Assembly: GCA_004835665.1 (NCBI GenBank)
Contig: RBKR01000012.1
Location: forward strand, 1,302,001 to 1,366,000
Reading direction: 5' to 3'
DNA: 64,000 bases
Origin: Phoma sp. XZ068
Taxonomy: Eukaryota > Ascomycota > Dothideomycetes > Pleosporales > Didymellaceae
Below the pieces are notes generated by a model. It did not search any database. It was not told where the DNA came from and worked only from the letters and a program-made list of their open reading frames with translations. The position numbers and the translations under genes were made by a program. This document shows positions 33,816 to 44,893 of this stretch, one piece after another (position 1 is the stretch's first letter; the number at the start of each line of letters is the position of its first letter).

Positions 33816-34367
33816 AAAGCCGCGACGCTACACCTAGATCTAGTGCTGGATTTCAACAAAGCTTGGGCATGGAGAAACTATCTCATAGTCAGGCCTGGTA
33901 GGCGATGCGTAGACCAATGGAGCCCAAAGGCGAGTATGAGTTGCCACGACTCTACAGCTGGCTGCTATACGAACGAAGGCCAGCTAGTGTCCGTCCGCCA
34001 CCAGTATCCCAATGCATACGCGCTATATTTCTAAAATATATGGATGTCTCTATTGCTTCCAACAACTAGCGCCCGGGTAAACTGGGCCCCATTTACGCCA
34101 GAAATGGCCAATGTCGACCTAGTTATGAGTACGCTTTTCGACTCGGTCTCACTATCTTACAACCGCAACTTAATGAACACGTACTCTTTATCATCTTAAC
34201 TAATATTACAGGGGAATCGAGAATTTACCCCGCAGTTACTGAAAGTCTTTATTGGCTGGCAACTATCTCTAGTTGCACCGCCAAACACTGATTCGCCCCA
34301 AAGTTCCGAAGCGCGAAGCTTTATAGCCCAAGCTTATCCGTCCCATCCGCTCTTTGACACGTCAATA
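33816..34367. other. Intergenic spacer between HET and TDP2-like genes
   Basis: 552 bp, AT-rich around 34020-34060 and 34140-34230. No supported gene. It contains the promoter of the gene at 34368 (TTTATAGCC near 34319). Confidence 0.4.
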
Positions 34368-35744
34368 ATGTATAATAGAATACTGAACTTATCGACTCAA
34401 AGAGCCAAGGCAGCCTTGTCGCCGTCAACAGCTCGTGGCAACGTGCGCTACAAATCATCACTCCAAATGGATAGAATCAGCCATGGTCCAAATTGGCTCA
34501 AGCTTTGGTGTGAACATATGGAGCGCAAACCTCGGGCACCCGCAAAGCCGATCCAGCAGAGACCGCCAGTTAAATACATTCTTCCACTTCACATCTACCA
34601 GTCGGGATGCTCAAAATGGAGTGCTTGTGCGCAAGGTGTATACCCATCTAATTTACACTCAGGCCAAATGCTCAAGGTTATCTCCTGGAACATAGACGCA
34701 TGTAGTCCCGACCCAGGTGCCCGCGCACAGGCGGCACTGCATCATCTGCAAAAGATCTTTAGCGAAGATTCGAGAGATCTTGTCGTCATGCTCCAAGAAG
34801 TAAACCAGGAGTCACTAGAGGCTATCTTGACAAGCTCATGGGTGCAAGAGAACTTCGCAGTTACCGATATACATCCGCCAAAATCAGTTTACAACGATAT
34901 CCCGGGGGAGTCGTTCATCATGAGGGACCTATACTGGAAAGCTGAGGGATACTTTACGCTGATACTGATACCGAGGCACTTTAAGGGAGCAAATTCCTTT
35001 CGTGTGCCATATGTTACAACCATGGGAAGAGATTCCCTATTCGTGGATCTACCAGTTTTAGGTCTAAAGCCTCAACAGACTTCTATTAAATACATTCGCC
35101 TCTGCACGACGCATCTGGAGTCACTGTACGAAGGAAAACGCTACCGACCTGGCCAGCTGGCGCTGATATCATCAATTCTGAAAGGATCGCAAGCTATTGA
35201 GGATGGCGTCGTTACAGGCCTGGTTGGCGGAGATATGAACGCAATCGATAAGTCTGAGCATGAGTTTCACCGAGCGTCTAAAGTCGCCCTCAACGATGTT
35301 TGGGAAGATATTCAACCACCTAACCCACCAGCACTTAAGCCATTCCAAAAGGACATAACCTATGGGCGTGCGAGAGGCTACACCTTCGGCTTGCAGTCAA
35401 AGCGCCAAAAGACTGCTCGGAAGCGCATGGACAAGTTTCTTTACACTGCAGGTGGTATCGTGAAAACAGTTGCAGTAGCTGGGTCCCACGATATCGTGGG
35501 TAACTTGGGACGGATTGGGATTGGACTTAAAACCCAGGTCCGTGTCTGGGAGCGCGAGACGATGAAGTACAATGTTGTCCGCGGACGGTTCGTGCACGAG
35601 CCAGTGAAGGAACACTTCTCTGACAAACAGGTCAAGTTGATTCAAGAATTGGGAAGGACTAGTGCATCAGATTTTGTTTTGAAGGAGACTGAGAGCTGGG
35701 TTAGTGATCACTATGGAATTGTAGTTGGCCTTAAGATTATATGA
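34368..35744 (+). CDS. Endonuclease/exonuclease/phosphatase family protein, TDP2-like
   Basis: Single exon, 458 residues. The catalytic domain of about 330 residues starts at LKVISWNID (about residue 103) and carries the family motifs in order: VVMLQEVNQES (metal-binding Glu), CTTHLES, GGDMNAIDKSEHEFH, and the C-terminal SDHYGIVVGLKI. The SWNID and THLES forms are those of TDP2-type tyrosyl-DNA phosphodiesterases rather than Mg-dependent sphingomyelinases or APE1. TDP2 releases tyrosine adducts left by topoisomerase II at DNA 5' ends. The 100-residue N-terminus (MYNRILNLSTQRAKAALSPS) is basic and without domains. An intron inside this N-terminal part cannot be excluded, but the frame is continuous. 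Confidence 0.83.
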   Translation: MYNRILNLSTQRAKAALSPSTARGNVRYKSSLQMDRISHGPNWLKLWCEHMERKPRAPAKPIQQRPPVKYILPLHIYQSGCSKWSACAQGVYPSNLHSGQMLKVISWNIDACSPDPGARAQAALHHLQKIFSEDSRDLVVMLQEVNQESLEAILTSSWVQENFAVTDIHPPKSVYNDIPGESFIMRDLYWKAEGYFTLILIPRHFKGANSFRVPYVTTMGRDSLFVDLPVLGLKPQQTSIKYIRLCTTHLESLYEGKRYRPGQLALISSILKGSQAIEDGVVTGLVGGDMNAIDKSEHEFHRASKVALNDVWEDIQPPNPPALKPFQKDITYGRARGYTFGLQSKRQKTARKRMDKFLYTAGGIVKTVAVAGSHDIVGNLGRIGIGLKTQVRVWERETMKYNVVRGRFVHEPVKEHFSDKQVKLIQELGRTSASDFVLKETESWVSDHYGIVVGLKII

Positions 35745-36493
35745 TTGTGACAATGATATTTAGGGTGAACTGCTCAGACACTAGAAGGAGAGTTCGAGAC
35801 ATCTAATCTGATTGAAGGGTGGAAAAATTTGGTGGTGAGAAAAGTGATTGACATGTTACTGACAATACTTTCTTTCTACTGCGGCAGCAATGATGCTTCA
35901 GACGCGGTTGTACTCTCAGTCTCGTCTTCACTCTCACAATTAAATTACTTTTCTTTCAGAAGCCGTTGTATCATTGCAAACATTGCCTTAGCTAAGCTTG
36001 ATTAATCGGGCGTGCCCGACATCGTCAAGTTCTCAATCGTTAACGTGAGCCGTCAAACTGCTTCCCAACGCTCCTATACACTTTGATGAAGCCTCTTGTA
36101 TGTACTTCACGTCCGGCCTTCTGGGCGAGGACGCTACCAAGTCTTGATCAGCGCCATACTACGCATCATATTCTTGATGAAGTAGGTGGCAACACACGTG
36201 CAAAAAAATTTCTTAGGCGAGCAAACGGTATTTATTTAGATCAACCTTGACTTCCATATTGAACAACAAGTAGGCTTCGATTTATCAAGACGGCGCGTTC
36301 AAGTGCTAAACAAGCATCTGAAGACCTATCTATAGGACAAAATACATTTGGCATAAGCTCATTCAACTCTGAAGTGAAGTCCCCATAGTCAGAGGTTCAC
36401 AACATGTGTAAAAACTTATGGAGGAGTCAACTTCAAGCCCGCAATATCCTTCTCAAAGTTGGAAACACGGGAGCTATCTTTTCCCAGATTCTC
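35745..36493. other. Intergenic spacer between convergent TDP2-like and secreted-protein genes
   Basis: 749 bp of AT-leaning sequence with no supported gene. 3' flank for both neighbours. Confidence 0.4.
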
Positions 36494-38293
36494 CTAGATG
36501 AGATTAACCGAGTGCGCATACAGCTCATGAATCTGGCGCTGCGTAATGCCCACATCTTTCTCCTTGTTCTTCAGAGCGGTCTTAGCTCTCTTAATCTTAG
36601 TCGCAAGGTCTTGCTTTTGCGCCGGGGTACCGGTCGTGCGCAACATCTTGAGATCTTCGAGTGCTTTTTCCGCTGTGGTGACGGCTGTCTTCTGGGTCTT
36701 CATCTTTGTCTCCAGTTGCGTTTGCGTCTTCTTTTGCGTGTCTGCGTGTTTGACTGTGTCCTTGCCTGTCTCTTGCTTGAGCGTCTCGAGAAGTTTCCGG
36801 TACTTTGTCTTGGACGCTTCGATCTTCGTCTTGGTATCTGGTAGACAAGCCCGGAGCCACTTCTTGCCGTGATCCTCGGCTTTTGTAAATTGCTGCGCGA
36901 TGAATTTGTCCCATGTCGGCACAAGGTCTAGCTTGGGATCGTTGTACAGGTAGGCTGCGTTGCCGAGTTCAAGTTTGATATTGCCGTTGATGCTCTTGAG
37001 ATGTTTGACTACGCCGGGCGAGGTCATATAACCGTAGACGCCGAAAGTCTGGTTATAGGTTTAGTAGAGGCCTATATATCATAGTAAGAACAAGACTTAC
37101 TGCTCGAAGCGCGCTGAGGAAGTCACTTGATGGAATGGCGCCTTTCATCGCGTCATCCACAGCCTCGTTGTAGATCTTGGGCATCATGAGCTCTTTGGTG
37201 GACCATAGGCGTTCTTTGTACGAGTTGATTGCTGCCTCGCAGAGCACAAAGTCTGTAGGATTTGCGGTAGTTCCCATTGCTTCAAAGACTAGGCGCATGA
37301 GCGAGTCTCGAGGTGGATCGGTGCCCAGCTTGTAAGTTGGCTGTTTCGGTCGCTTGTCAACTGCCGATGTTGCTGCTACAATGTATTTGTTACGGAAGAA
37401 TGGATCTAGGGTCTTATCTAGCCCAGCAGCGTACGCCAAAAACATTCCGTGGGTTTGTAGCTGACATTATTAGACAACGACCTTTCCCATTTGAATGATA
37501 CTCACTTCAACAATATGCTCAGTTGCGTATTCGACCGTGGACTTCACAATAGAAGTAGACGTTTTCACACTGGTGGTACCCAGTTTATTGTCCTTGAAGT
37601 CGTACACCTCCTTTGGGTTGGCTTGTCGAGCGCCTGTGTAGAGAGCCCCACTCTCAGGATATGCTAACGCGGTGAGAGTGACTTTTCCGCCTGGTAGGAT
37701 AGATATAACATTTCGACGTTTGGAGAGAGTATGAAGGCCCTCCTTTTTAGTTTCATAGTCGCCAATCTGGTGGTTATCAGGCTCTTCACGAATCTTAAGT
37801 TCTCCGATCAAGTTGTCATCCTGTACGGTTATGATAAGTCAGCACCACCCCGTGGAAATATCCAAGAGTCCTTACCTCTTCGTTGCAGTTAATGTAAATA
37901 TCACAGAGATCGGTTGCATCGTCGTTGTAAGGTACTGGCAGCTTTGGAAACACTGGGGCTTTTCCAGGAGGAGGAGCCGTCCCAGCAGGAGGTGGTTTCG
38001 CCCCAGCCGGTGGGCTGGCAGGAGGCTTGGTACCAGGCTTGCCAGCAGCAGGTTTGGGAGCAGGTTTCTTGGGGTCTACAGGCACGCGAGCCTCGATCAA
38101 CGTCGGTAGGTTAGTGTCTCGAGCTACTTTCGCATCATGCAAACTTTCAATGGTCCGACTTGGAACATCAGCTGAGATTCAAGGCTTAGGCTAGGATGAT
38201 TGAGATCGAATCAACTTACTAGCTTTCGTGTATGACGCCAGCATGCACGAGTGCAACGGTGAATAGAAAGAGAATGGGGAGTCTTTGCAACAT
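36494..38293 (-). CDS. Secreted protein resembling the non-catalytic C-terminal part of toxin-type GH18 chitinases
   Basis: Exons 38220..38293, 37876..38158, 37506..37820, 37101..37460 and 36494..37048; 528 residues. All junctions are in phase. The N-terminus is a clear signal peptide (MLQRLPILFLFTVALVHA). Next is a Pro/Lys/Ala-rich linker (residues 45-85), then a domain with GGKVTLTALAYPESGALYTG, STVEYATEHIVELQTHGMFL and FGVYGYMTSPGVV, and finally a long charged coiled coil (about 400-510). The EYATEHIVELQ-to-YGYM layout recalls the region found C-terminal to the catalytic domain in large fungal killer-toxin-like GH18 chitinases; this is recollection, not an alignment. No GH18 catalytic motif (DxxDxDxE), LysM or chitin-binding domain is present. 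It is either a stand-alone relative or an unrelated secreted protein. Confidence 0.75.
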
Positions 38294-39171
38294 AACGGAA
38301 GACTAAGTGAGTGAACTGGGCACAGCCCTGAAATGAGTGTAATGATCGTAACGACGAGTAGGAGATGCAATAAGCGAAGGTGTGTGTTTAGAATAAGGTA
38401 TACAGATTGGTGAACTGTGCCGCATCTTTATGCTCTGTGAATTGAGTTCGCAGAGACGCAGTACGGCTAATGCCGTCACAGTGGAGAATTCCACCGTCTC
38501 CACCTAATACTTGAGTACGGTTCTAAGGTGCGAACGCCGTGACGGTGCGCCATTGTCCGTGAGAATGTGCTTCTCCTACGCCGAACGAGTTCGAATACGA
38601 TTCCGCCTTGGTCAAACTGTCCTTCAGACTTGCTTCGCGTGGACCCGAATAGAAAGTCTCGCCCACTGCTTTTCGACGCTGTGTGGTACTAAAATCTTGT
38701 CGAGTCCATTCATGCTGATTTTGCGCATGAGCTTGAACTCCAAAGCCGAGTATTCATTATTATCCAATAATAGATATTGATGCTGTGCACTGGTACGCGT
38801 TCGGCTGAGCAAACTCCCTAGGTAGTTGCCTGGGGAGGCCTGTGGCGCGTTCTGACACCGAATGGACAGCGAGCGCGGAACATCGGCTAGGAGTTCACGA
38901 CGCTTATTTTGTTGACATTTGCTACAATGAACTTGTACTGCACAAATCTTGCCTCGATATTAGATCTCGAAATTCCACACTTTGTGGGATCATTTGCTGT
39001 GGGTGCGTTGCAACCAGGAGTGGCGCAGGCACAATTTGGAACTCACGATTGAACGTCAGTCAACAAACGGCCAAATTTTATTCCTGGACCATATTTGCCC
39101 TGAAACGCCTCCAGCAAACCGAAGACACCAATCCATCACCCCAAACAATCTTATCCGAAAACAATCTCAAG
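38294..39171. promoter_or_regulatory. Divergent intergenic region
   Basis: 878 bp between the divergent secreted-protein gene and the unknown 175-residue gene. An open frame runs through 38842-39171 into the next gene but has no ATG before 39172, so I read it as chance. No RNA gene or repeat seen. Confidence 0.4.
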
Positions 39172-39744
39172 ATGGGCGACATAGAATGCATCCGCGAGCA
39201 ACTATCACTGCACCCCGGCAGCAAAGTAGGGTTCGTCATCTACCGCCTCACCTACTCCGACGACGCACAATGGGCGCGCTTCATGACCCATCTCAACACG
39301 CGCGTCCGCCTGGGCCTCGAGGAAGACGGCGACGGCGATCTCTTTCAGTATATCGATTGGGACGTTCAAGAAGGTCCGGAGCTGGACGGTGCTCTCTATG
39401 AGACAGTGCGCGAGTGAGTACTCCTCTCTCATCTGTAGTATCGTATGTAATATTATAGGCGCTATGCAACGTATACTTTGGAGCATTCAGAAGTCAACTT
39501 CAGTATTCCAAGGTCTGTGGCTTGTGTTGCTGTTACGCAGGACCATGTCGACTCCGTTCTTGAGGGGCCTGGGCCGGAGATTTACGATTCGAGTGAAGGG
39601 TTTGTGGAGTTGGTTGCGCTGGATCCCGAGGATGGGACACAGGCTGTAGGGATATCGTTTTTGTTTCCGAGGGTCTATTCGTTGATTGATGGGCTTGGGT
39701 TTAGTCATATCCGTATTGGAGAAGATGATGTGTTCGCAGAGTAA
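39172..39744 (+). CDS. Uncharacterised 175-residue protein
   Basis: Exons 39172..39413 and 39459..39744; intron 39414..39458 (GTGAGT...TATAG, 45 nt, the minimum seen here). I start at MGDIECIREQ because no ATG lies upstream in frame. The protein is acidic, with no signal peptide or membrane span. Short blocks such as KVGFVIYRLTYSDDAQWARF and HINTRVRLGL-type sequence near the N-terminus suggest a small alpha/beta fold; I recall similar unnamed proteins in Dothideomycete genomes but cannot name a family. Convergent with the EF-hand gene. Confidence 0.65.
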
Positions 39745-39936
39745 TAACATATTCCAGGGAAATGCCTACACATGCAAAGACTGGCATTCATGCAGAGCCA
39801 AAATTGTGCTCGTTCGCTCTCGTGTATTCGTCTCGTCGTCGTCGCTTCCTCATTACGTTCAACTGTACATGTCCAGAGCCAGTCCAGACGCCGCAAAGCC
39901 CCTCTAATTATACAATTCGTCTTTCTTCTCCTCCGA

Positions 39937-40615
39937 CTAATTCTGCCTATACTTTGCCGGAATATTCTTCTCCACAATGCCCTTCTCCAGCCTCTCCCAC
40001 TCCTCTTGCGCCTGCTCCTTCTGCTCATGTAGCTTGAAATGCTCAATGTCTTCGGGATGCGTGAGATCCTCCTCCTTCACATCGTCTCCGGAGTGGTACT
40101 TCTCCCAATGATGGATCTCATACTCGTACTCGTCGTCGCCGTGGTGGCCAGGCCCCATGCCGAAGTCAGGCAACTTGATGTTCTGGCTGTCCTTTGTTGT
40201 GAACTCAGCAAGGCTGATTTCTCCGTTTTTATCGATGTCAAACATGTCTAGGATGGTTTGAACGACTAGTTGCTTTTTGTTCTCTGAGATAGAGGCGCTG
40301 GAGGGGTCGGAGAGGCCGTAGGTGCGGCGGATGTCGGGCGCAGTCCAGACGCCGGTGCTGTCATAGTCGTGCAGGTTGAAGAAGGTGGCTGCGTCGAAGC
40401 CGGAGATGTGATGTTCCTCTGTATAGCGTTAGTGGGTGTGAGGTGTGAGGGGCTGCGCGCATTGTACCAGCCATGTGTCGAGTCGCCCAGTCGGCATCTG
40501 GCGCGACTACGATTTGCGAATGGTCACCGCCATGCGCTGAGGTGGTAAGCGCGCAAGACAGCAGGAGTAGCGCGCTCAGTGGTAACTGCAGTAGTTGTGT
40601 CATTGTCATTGTCAT
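39937..40615 (-). CDS. Secretory-pathway EF-hand calcium-binding protein
   Basis: Exons 40468..40615 and 39937..40418; 209 residues; intron 40419..40467 (GTACAA...CTAAC...CAG). The N-terminus MTMTMTQLLQLPLSALLLLS is a signal peptide. Two EF-hands follow: a degenerate one with loop DYDSTGVWTAPD (Asp at position 12) and a canonical one with loop DIDKNGEISLAE. Between them lies a helix typical of the nucleobindin/Cab45 group. The C-terminal third is His/Asp/Glu-rich (MGPGHHGDDEYEYEIHHWEK) and ends with a charged helix. There is no HDEL-type retention signal, so it may be secreted or lie in a late compartment. Three ATGs at the start (codons 1, 3, 5) are equally usable. Likely a Ca2+-binding lumenal or secreted protein. 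Confidence 0.83.
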
Positions 40616-40802
40616 TATTAACGTGCGTATGTGTTGTTGAGTGCAGCTCTATAAAAGTTGAGATGTCGTCGCCAGGGGTTCGGCAATCATTTTAGCTCCC
40701 GGGCGATGACGACAAAATTCAGGGTCCAGAGCCATCCACATGCTTTCGCTCCACCTTCGTGTTTGTCTGTTACGACTACCACGTACACTTCGACACGCTA
40801 AC

Positions 40803-41066
40803 ATGAACGTCCTCGTCTTATTATCGCTTCTGCTGTTCATTCCGTTCATCTTCTTTCTGGTCTTCCTCGCGCTGTCCTCCTGTATGGGCGATGGCTTCCG
40901 TGCTCGAATCGCAGGCATCTCTATTAACCCTCGACACGGCTCCTACGGACGCGGCTATGCGCGTGGCCTTGGCTCAGGTGCTGGCAGTGCGGGCTGGGAG
41001 CAGATTGAGATGGAAGACATGATGGGCGAGGATAGCTCGGACGATGATCTTCCTCGCGAGCGTTGA
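40803..41066 (+). CDS. Small single-span membrane protein
   Basis: 87 residues from the ATG at 40803. A hydrophobic segment at residues 2-27 (MNVLVLLSLLLFIPFIFFLV and onward) is followed by a basic stretch (FRARIAGISINPRHGSYGRG), a Gly-rich region, and an acidic C-terminus (EDMMGEDSSDDDLPRER). This could be a signal-anchor. The open frame starts 21 codons earlier at 40740, but that part lacks the strong hydrophobic start. The stop is only 13 bp from the stop of the convergent ELP4 gene. Family unknown. Confidence 0.6.
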   Translation: MNVLVLLSLLLFIPFIFFLVFLALSSCMGDGFRARIAGISINPRHGSYGRGYARGLGSGAGSAGWEQIEMEDMMGEDSSDDDLPRER

Positions 41067-41079
41067 GATCGAGAATGAC

Positions 41080-42322
41080 CTAGAACTCGAGATCCGCCTT
41101 CTTCGGCATCGCACTCCCACCGGCGGCCTCCCTTACAGCTGCTTCTTGCGCCTCGGTGTCTCCTTCCAGTGGTGGTAGACTGAATTTCGCAACGACAAAC
41201 TTTCGTCGGCTCAGTGTGAAGGCCATGTCTTCGCCCAAATCTTCTGCTCCGCCACCACCACCCTTCTCGTGGAACACAGGCAGCTTGTGTACGGCGAACA
41301 TGCCCTGCGGCTTCTCTTCGTCCTTGGTTGTGCCGGCTGACTGTGCAAGCATCTGTGCGTGCGAGTATGGGAAGGGCGAGAGCTCAAGAACACCGTCGGA
41401 AAGAATCTCCATCCAGCGCACAAGGCCTGACGAACGAGGATATAGGGATAGCGGGAGGGTGAGGATGGCTGTGAGCCGTGTAGGATACTGCCTCAGCAAC
41501 GCTCGTAAGGCGTGGAGAAACTGGAGGATCGAGTTGGGATGCGAGGATGTAGGAGGATACAACGCTGGCGAGAGGAGAGATGGTACAACGAGGCGGTGTA
41601 TCGTATGGGCCGGCGTCGAAGCAAGTTGCTGCCGCACATTCTGCAATATCGACATAAACGGCGACGCAGAGGAGGCCGTCGCTCTTGGAATCGCAATGTA
41701 ATTCACCGCCGAGCCCACCGGCAGCGTAAGCCTCTTCGCCAAATCAAACGCATGGCAAAACACCATCTCCGCATTCTCGCCCTGCGTCTGCACTTTCTGC
41801 GGGCCTTTGCACAGTCAGATCTCCAAATTTATCGCATTGCATAGCTCTAAATACACGGCACGCACCTCTCGCACTCTCAAACTGTCCCAGCCCCTCGTAC
41901 CGCCATGCAATCTTCATTTTCTCCGACCGCTCCTTGACTTCTCTTCTCTTCTCGTCGCCCTTGTCCTCGGATATCCCCGGTAGCTCGCGACCCCACACTT
42001 CGCCCATGCCTACGACATGCACTTTGTGTCCTTGCACCACGCCCTCCGCAGCGTAGAAACGCAGCAATGCGCCAGCATAGTCCGTCGTACCGCTCTCCTC
42101 AATCAACACCGAGTTACCCAGCGGCAATCCAGCATGGCCTGCCAGTATGCCATCGAGCGACGGAGTGCCTGTTGAAGTAGTGGGGCGCCCGTCTATAGGC
42201 GAAGGCCGCACACCGATTGGTGTATGCGCGGGCGGGGTTACGGCTGGGGAGGGTGCGGATGGAGACGCGTCGCCGTCTGCTGGGGCGCGTGAGAGCGCGA
42301 TGTTGCGCTTGCGAAAGGCCAT
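41080..42322 (-). CDS. ELP4: Elongator complex subunit ELP4 (PAXNEB family)
   Basis: Exons 41866..42322 and 41080..41804; 393 residues; intron 41805..41865 (GTGCGT...CTGAC...AAAG), phase 1. Elp4 is one of the three RecA-like subunits (Elp4-5-6) of the Elongator complex, which modifies wobble uridines in tRNA. The RecA-like fold is seen in GTPSLDGILAGHAGLPLGNS and VLIEESGTTDYAGALLRFYA, with no intact Walker A, as usual for Elp4. The second exon continues with FCHAFDLAKRLTLPVGSAVN and the strand-helix pattern RLVVPSLLSPALYPP. Its start is divergent from nothing close; the stop is convergent with the small membrane protein gene. Confidence 0.9.
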
Positions 42323-43415
42323 TGTGCGGTGTTAGGTCATTGGTGGTGGGAAGGTCGAGAAATTGTGGGAGGGGCGATAAGATAAGGAGGTTGCGCTAGA
42401 CGTCACTGGCACTATCCTCTTGACTTCACACCTAATTATATAACATGGTACAACAGCGTCGAATTTTTGTACCTTGCTCCAGATGTGCCTTGGAGGCGTA
42501 AGGATACTCGTGCAGCATCTTTCATCTCTTTGAGCTGCAGGACGTATCCATTCGCGAGCTACCAGTTTTCCTCAATATGAACAGCTGAGCTACATATCAG
42601 TTCTATTTGGAAACTTACCAAGGTAAAGGCCAACGGGAAAGAGCGAGATTGTAGCCTTCACGCCCCATTGCCGTAGATGACCCAGCGCTCCGTGGAGCCT
42701 TGATACCGCCAAACGACGTTAACACTCGAATTCGATGATTGCTACGGATTTCGAAGTACTTTACAGTTTGACCACGGCTATCTCTGGATATATTCACAGT
42801 TCTTCTTTGGTTTCCTTATTCTACCTGAGGTAATCTGCTACGATCTTGCCCCAACTCAAGAGTAACACCAATTGTCACCATCCGCTGAAGCGAGTACGAG
42901 CACAATATTGCAGAGTTTCAGTAAAGGAAATACATTCTCAACAGAGGAGGACTCATTGGTGAGTCGCACTATCCGTACTGAAGCGGATACAAGTGAGGCA
43001 GCCTTCTTCGATACGTTGAGGCTGCCTCAACCTCGACTGCTACCACATCAACCATCTCGAATACCATGTTGATGTTCTGGATATCGCAGACCTAGAAACC
43101 ATCCAGTCTCATACTAACACCTAGCTGAAGAAGCAATATTGTTAGGGAATCCAACAAATCGCCTTCCTTCATACTCGCGAGGCGCAGCCAGCTGTAAAAA
43201 GCCACAAATCGCCATGGAAGTCAGCCTTCAGCCTTGCTGCGGCCGATGCTCGTTCACAGCAGTGATTGGACCAGGACTCAGCACCCATGACAGCCACCAA
43301 TCATGCAGGCCAGCCCAACGCTGCTCATACAATCTCAGCCTGATTGCACCCATTGATGCACATTGTCTCAATCTTTCGCATGTACCTTTAGATTCGCATT
43401 GCAAGACCAGGCGCA
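42323..43415. other. Intergenic spacer
   Basis: 1.09 kb with no supported gene. Contains a CRE-like ACGTCA near 42399 on the ELP4 promoter side. No RNA gene or repeat recognised. Confidence 0.45.
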
Positions 43416-44720
43416 ATGCAGCGACTTAATCAGTGGTTCATTCCTGGGGATGGCATTTCACGGGAGGTCATCACAGCCGACATCCAACGACACCTGGGAC
43501 CTGATGCCCTGGTGCGCCCAGGAACAGGAGTCGGAGAATATGAAGGAAAGCCTGGATATTGGATCACCGCATACCGAACTTTGACGTCTGGAATGATCCA
43601 AGACCTTAAGATGGACTCGGAACGATGGCAGAATGAGCGCCAGCAGCAAGAGAATCGACGAGGCGAAGGAACAGAACCCAGTTCTTACATTGGAGACCCC
43701 AAGGCACCAAGAGGAAGCGAAACTGAAATAACTTATCAAGACTCGCGAACACATGCTGCTCGTCAACACTGGGGACCTTCGTGGCCCATCAAGCAGCCTT
43801 CGGCGGACCCGTACGAGCAACCACTGCAACACGGCCCCTCAGGATACGCACCCTCTACGGCTTCTTCAGGGTATGCACCTTCGTCAGTTTCCTCCACATA
43901 TACAGCACCATCGAACCCCTCAAGTTATGCAGCATCCTTAGCCTACTCGAGCTATCCGGGATCCTCGGTTTCGTCTAGTTACGCACCATCGTCAGTCTCT
44001 TCCACATCGAACCCGTACTATGGTTACGGACCAGGCTCTGGAAATCCAGCTTACGGTTCCTATCCGTCACAGCCAACTCAAGACGTATACGGTGATCCAA
44101 CAGCACCAACAGCTTATGGAGTATCAAGGTTAGCCTACCTCTCAACTCAATGACAGCGTTCTAATTTCTCTTAGTAAGGGTCCTACTCCAGGGTATTATA
44201 TCGCTTCGGATGGTCGGCGTAAGTCCCTAACGTCAAACGAGCTACAAGATCCTGATGATGAGATCTAGAATACCCTCTGTCGCAGCTAGCTCAACCGTCT
44301 ACTACGCACGCAGCTCGGAGCGGCAGTGAAATTAGAGTGCCCCTCGCTCCGGGGTACTATGTTGCTGCAGATGGTCACCGTAGGTCTCAAATCATAAAAG
44401 GAGGTAAAAGACGCTTATGATATGATCTAGAATACCCTCTACCATATCAACCGCAAGCGTCTGCATCGGCTGAAATCCAGGGCAGTAGCGAGCCTAGCAC
44501 CAAGGCTTCTCCAGGGTACTACATTGCTTCGGATGGTCGGCGTAAGTCACTAATCCTCGTGAAAGCTACAAGAGGCTGATGACATGATCTAGACTATCCC
44601 CTGCAGGCGTCTACGTCGTATGCAGCTCCGAGCAGCAGTGATCCTAGTACGACTGCAGTTTTTACTAAATTGTCTGACGACGAAGGGAAAGGCATTGCTG
44701 GAATGAAAGACTCGACCTAG
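43416..44720 (+). CDS. Tyr/Ser/Pro-rich protein with tandemly duplicated exons
   Basis: Exons 43416..44128, 44175..44218, 44269..44379, 44431..44541 and 44593..44720; 368 residues. The N-terminal 75 residues (WFIPGDGISREVITADIQRH, LGPDALVRPG, GYWITAYRTLTSGMI) match a short region I recall at the start of many unnamed ascomycete proteins. A Ser/Tyr/Pro-rich section with SYAPSSVSS repeats follows. Exons 2-5 encode repeated modules: three copies of PGYY(I/V)A(S/A)DG(R/H), each ending an exon, and YPL beginning the next three exons. Introns 2-4 are 50-51 nt, all phase 1, and end in GATCTAG. Exons 3 and 4 are both exactly 111 nt. This is clear tandem intron-exon duplication. No known function; the tyrosine-rich repeats suggest a structural or regulatory disordered protein. 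Confidence 0.75.
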
Positions 44721-44893
44721 CGAGGAGTCAGCCTTGCAGGTGCATGCTGCTGCAGGCGAGTGCGCCACCATCAGCCTGGTCACGCTCGCACCTAGTACCA
44801 GCTGAATGTCAACCGAGCTCCAGCCTGTTAACATTTTCCGTCATCTGAATACCTTCCCACTCTGTTTCGACCAACACTAGTTCCACTGCGCAG

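Noticed and set aside
38842..39171. Upstream extension of the 175-residue protein
   Set aside because: The frame is open but starts at a GTG; the first ATG in frame is 39172, and the upstream part lies in the promoter of the divergent gene.
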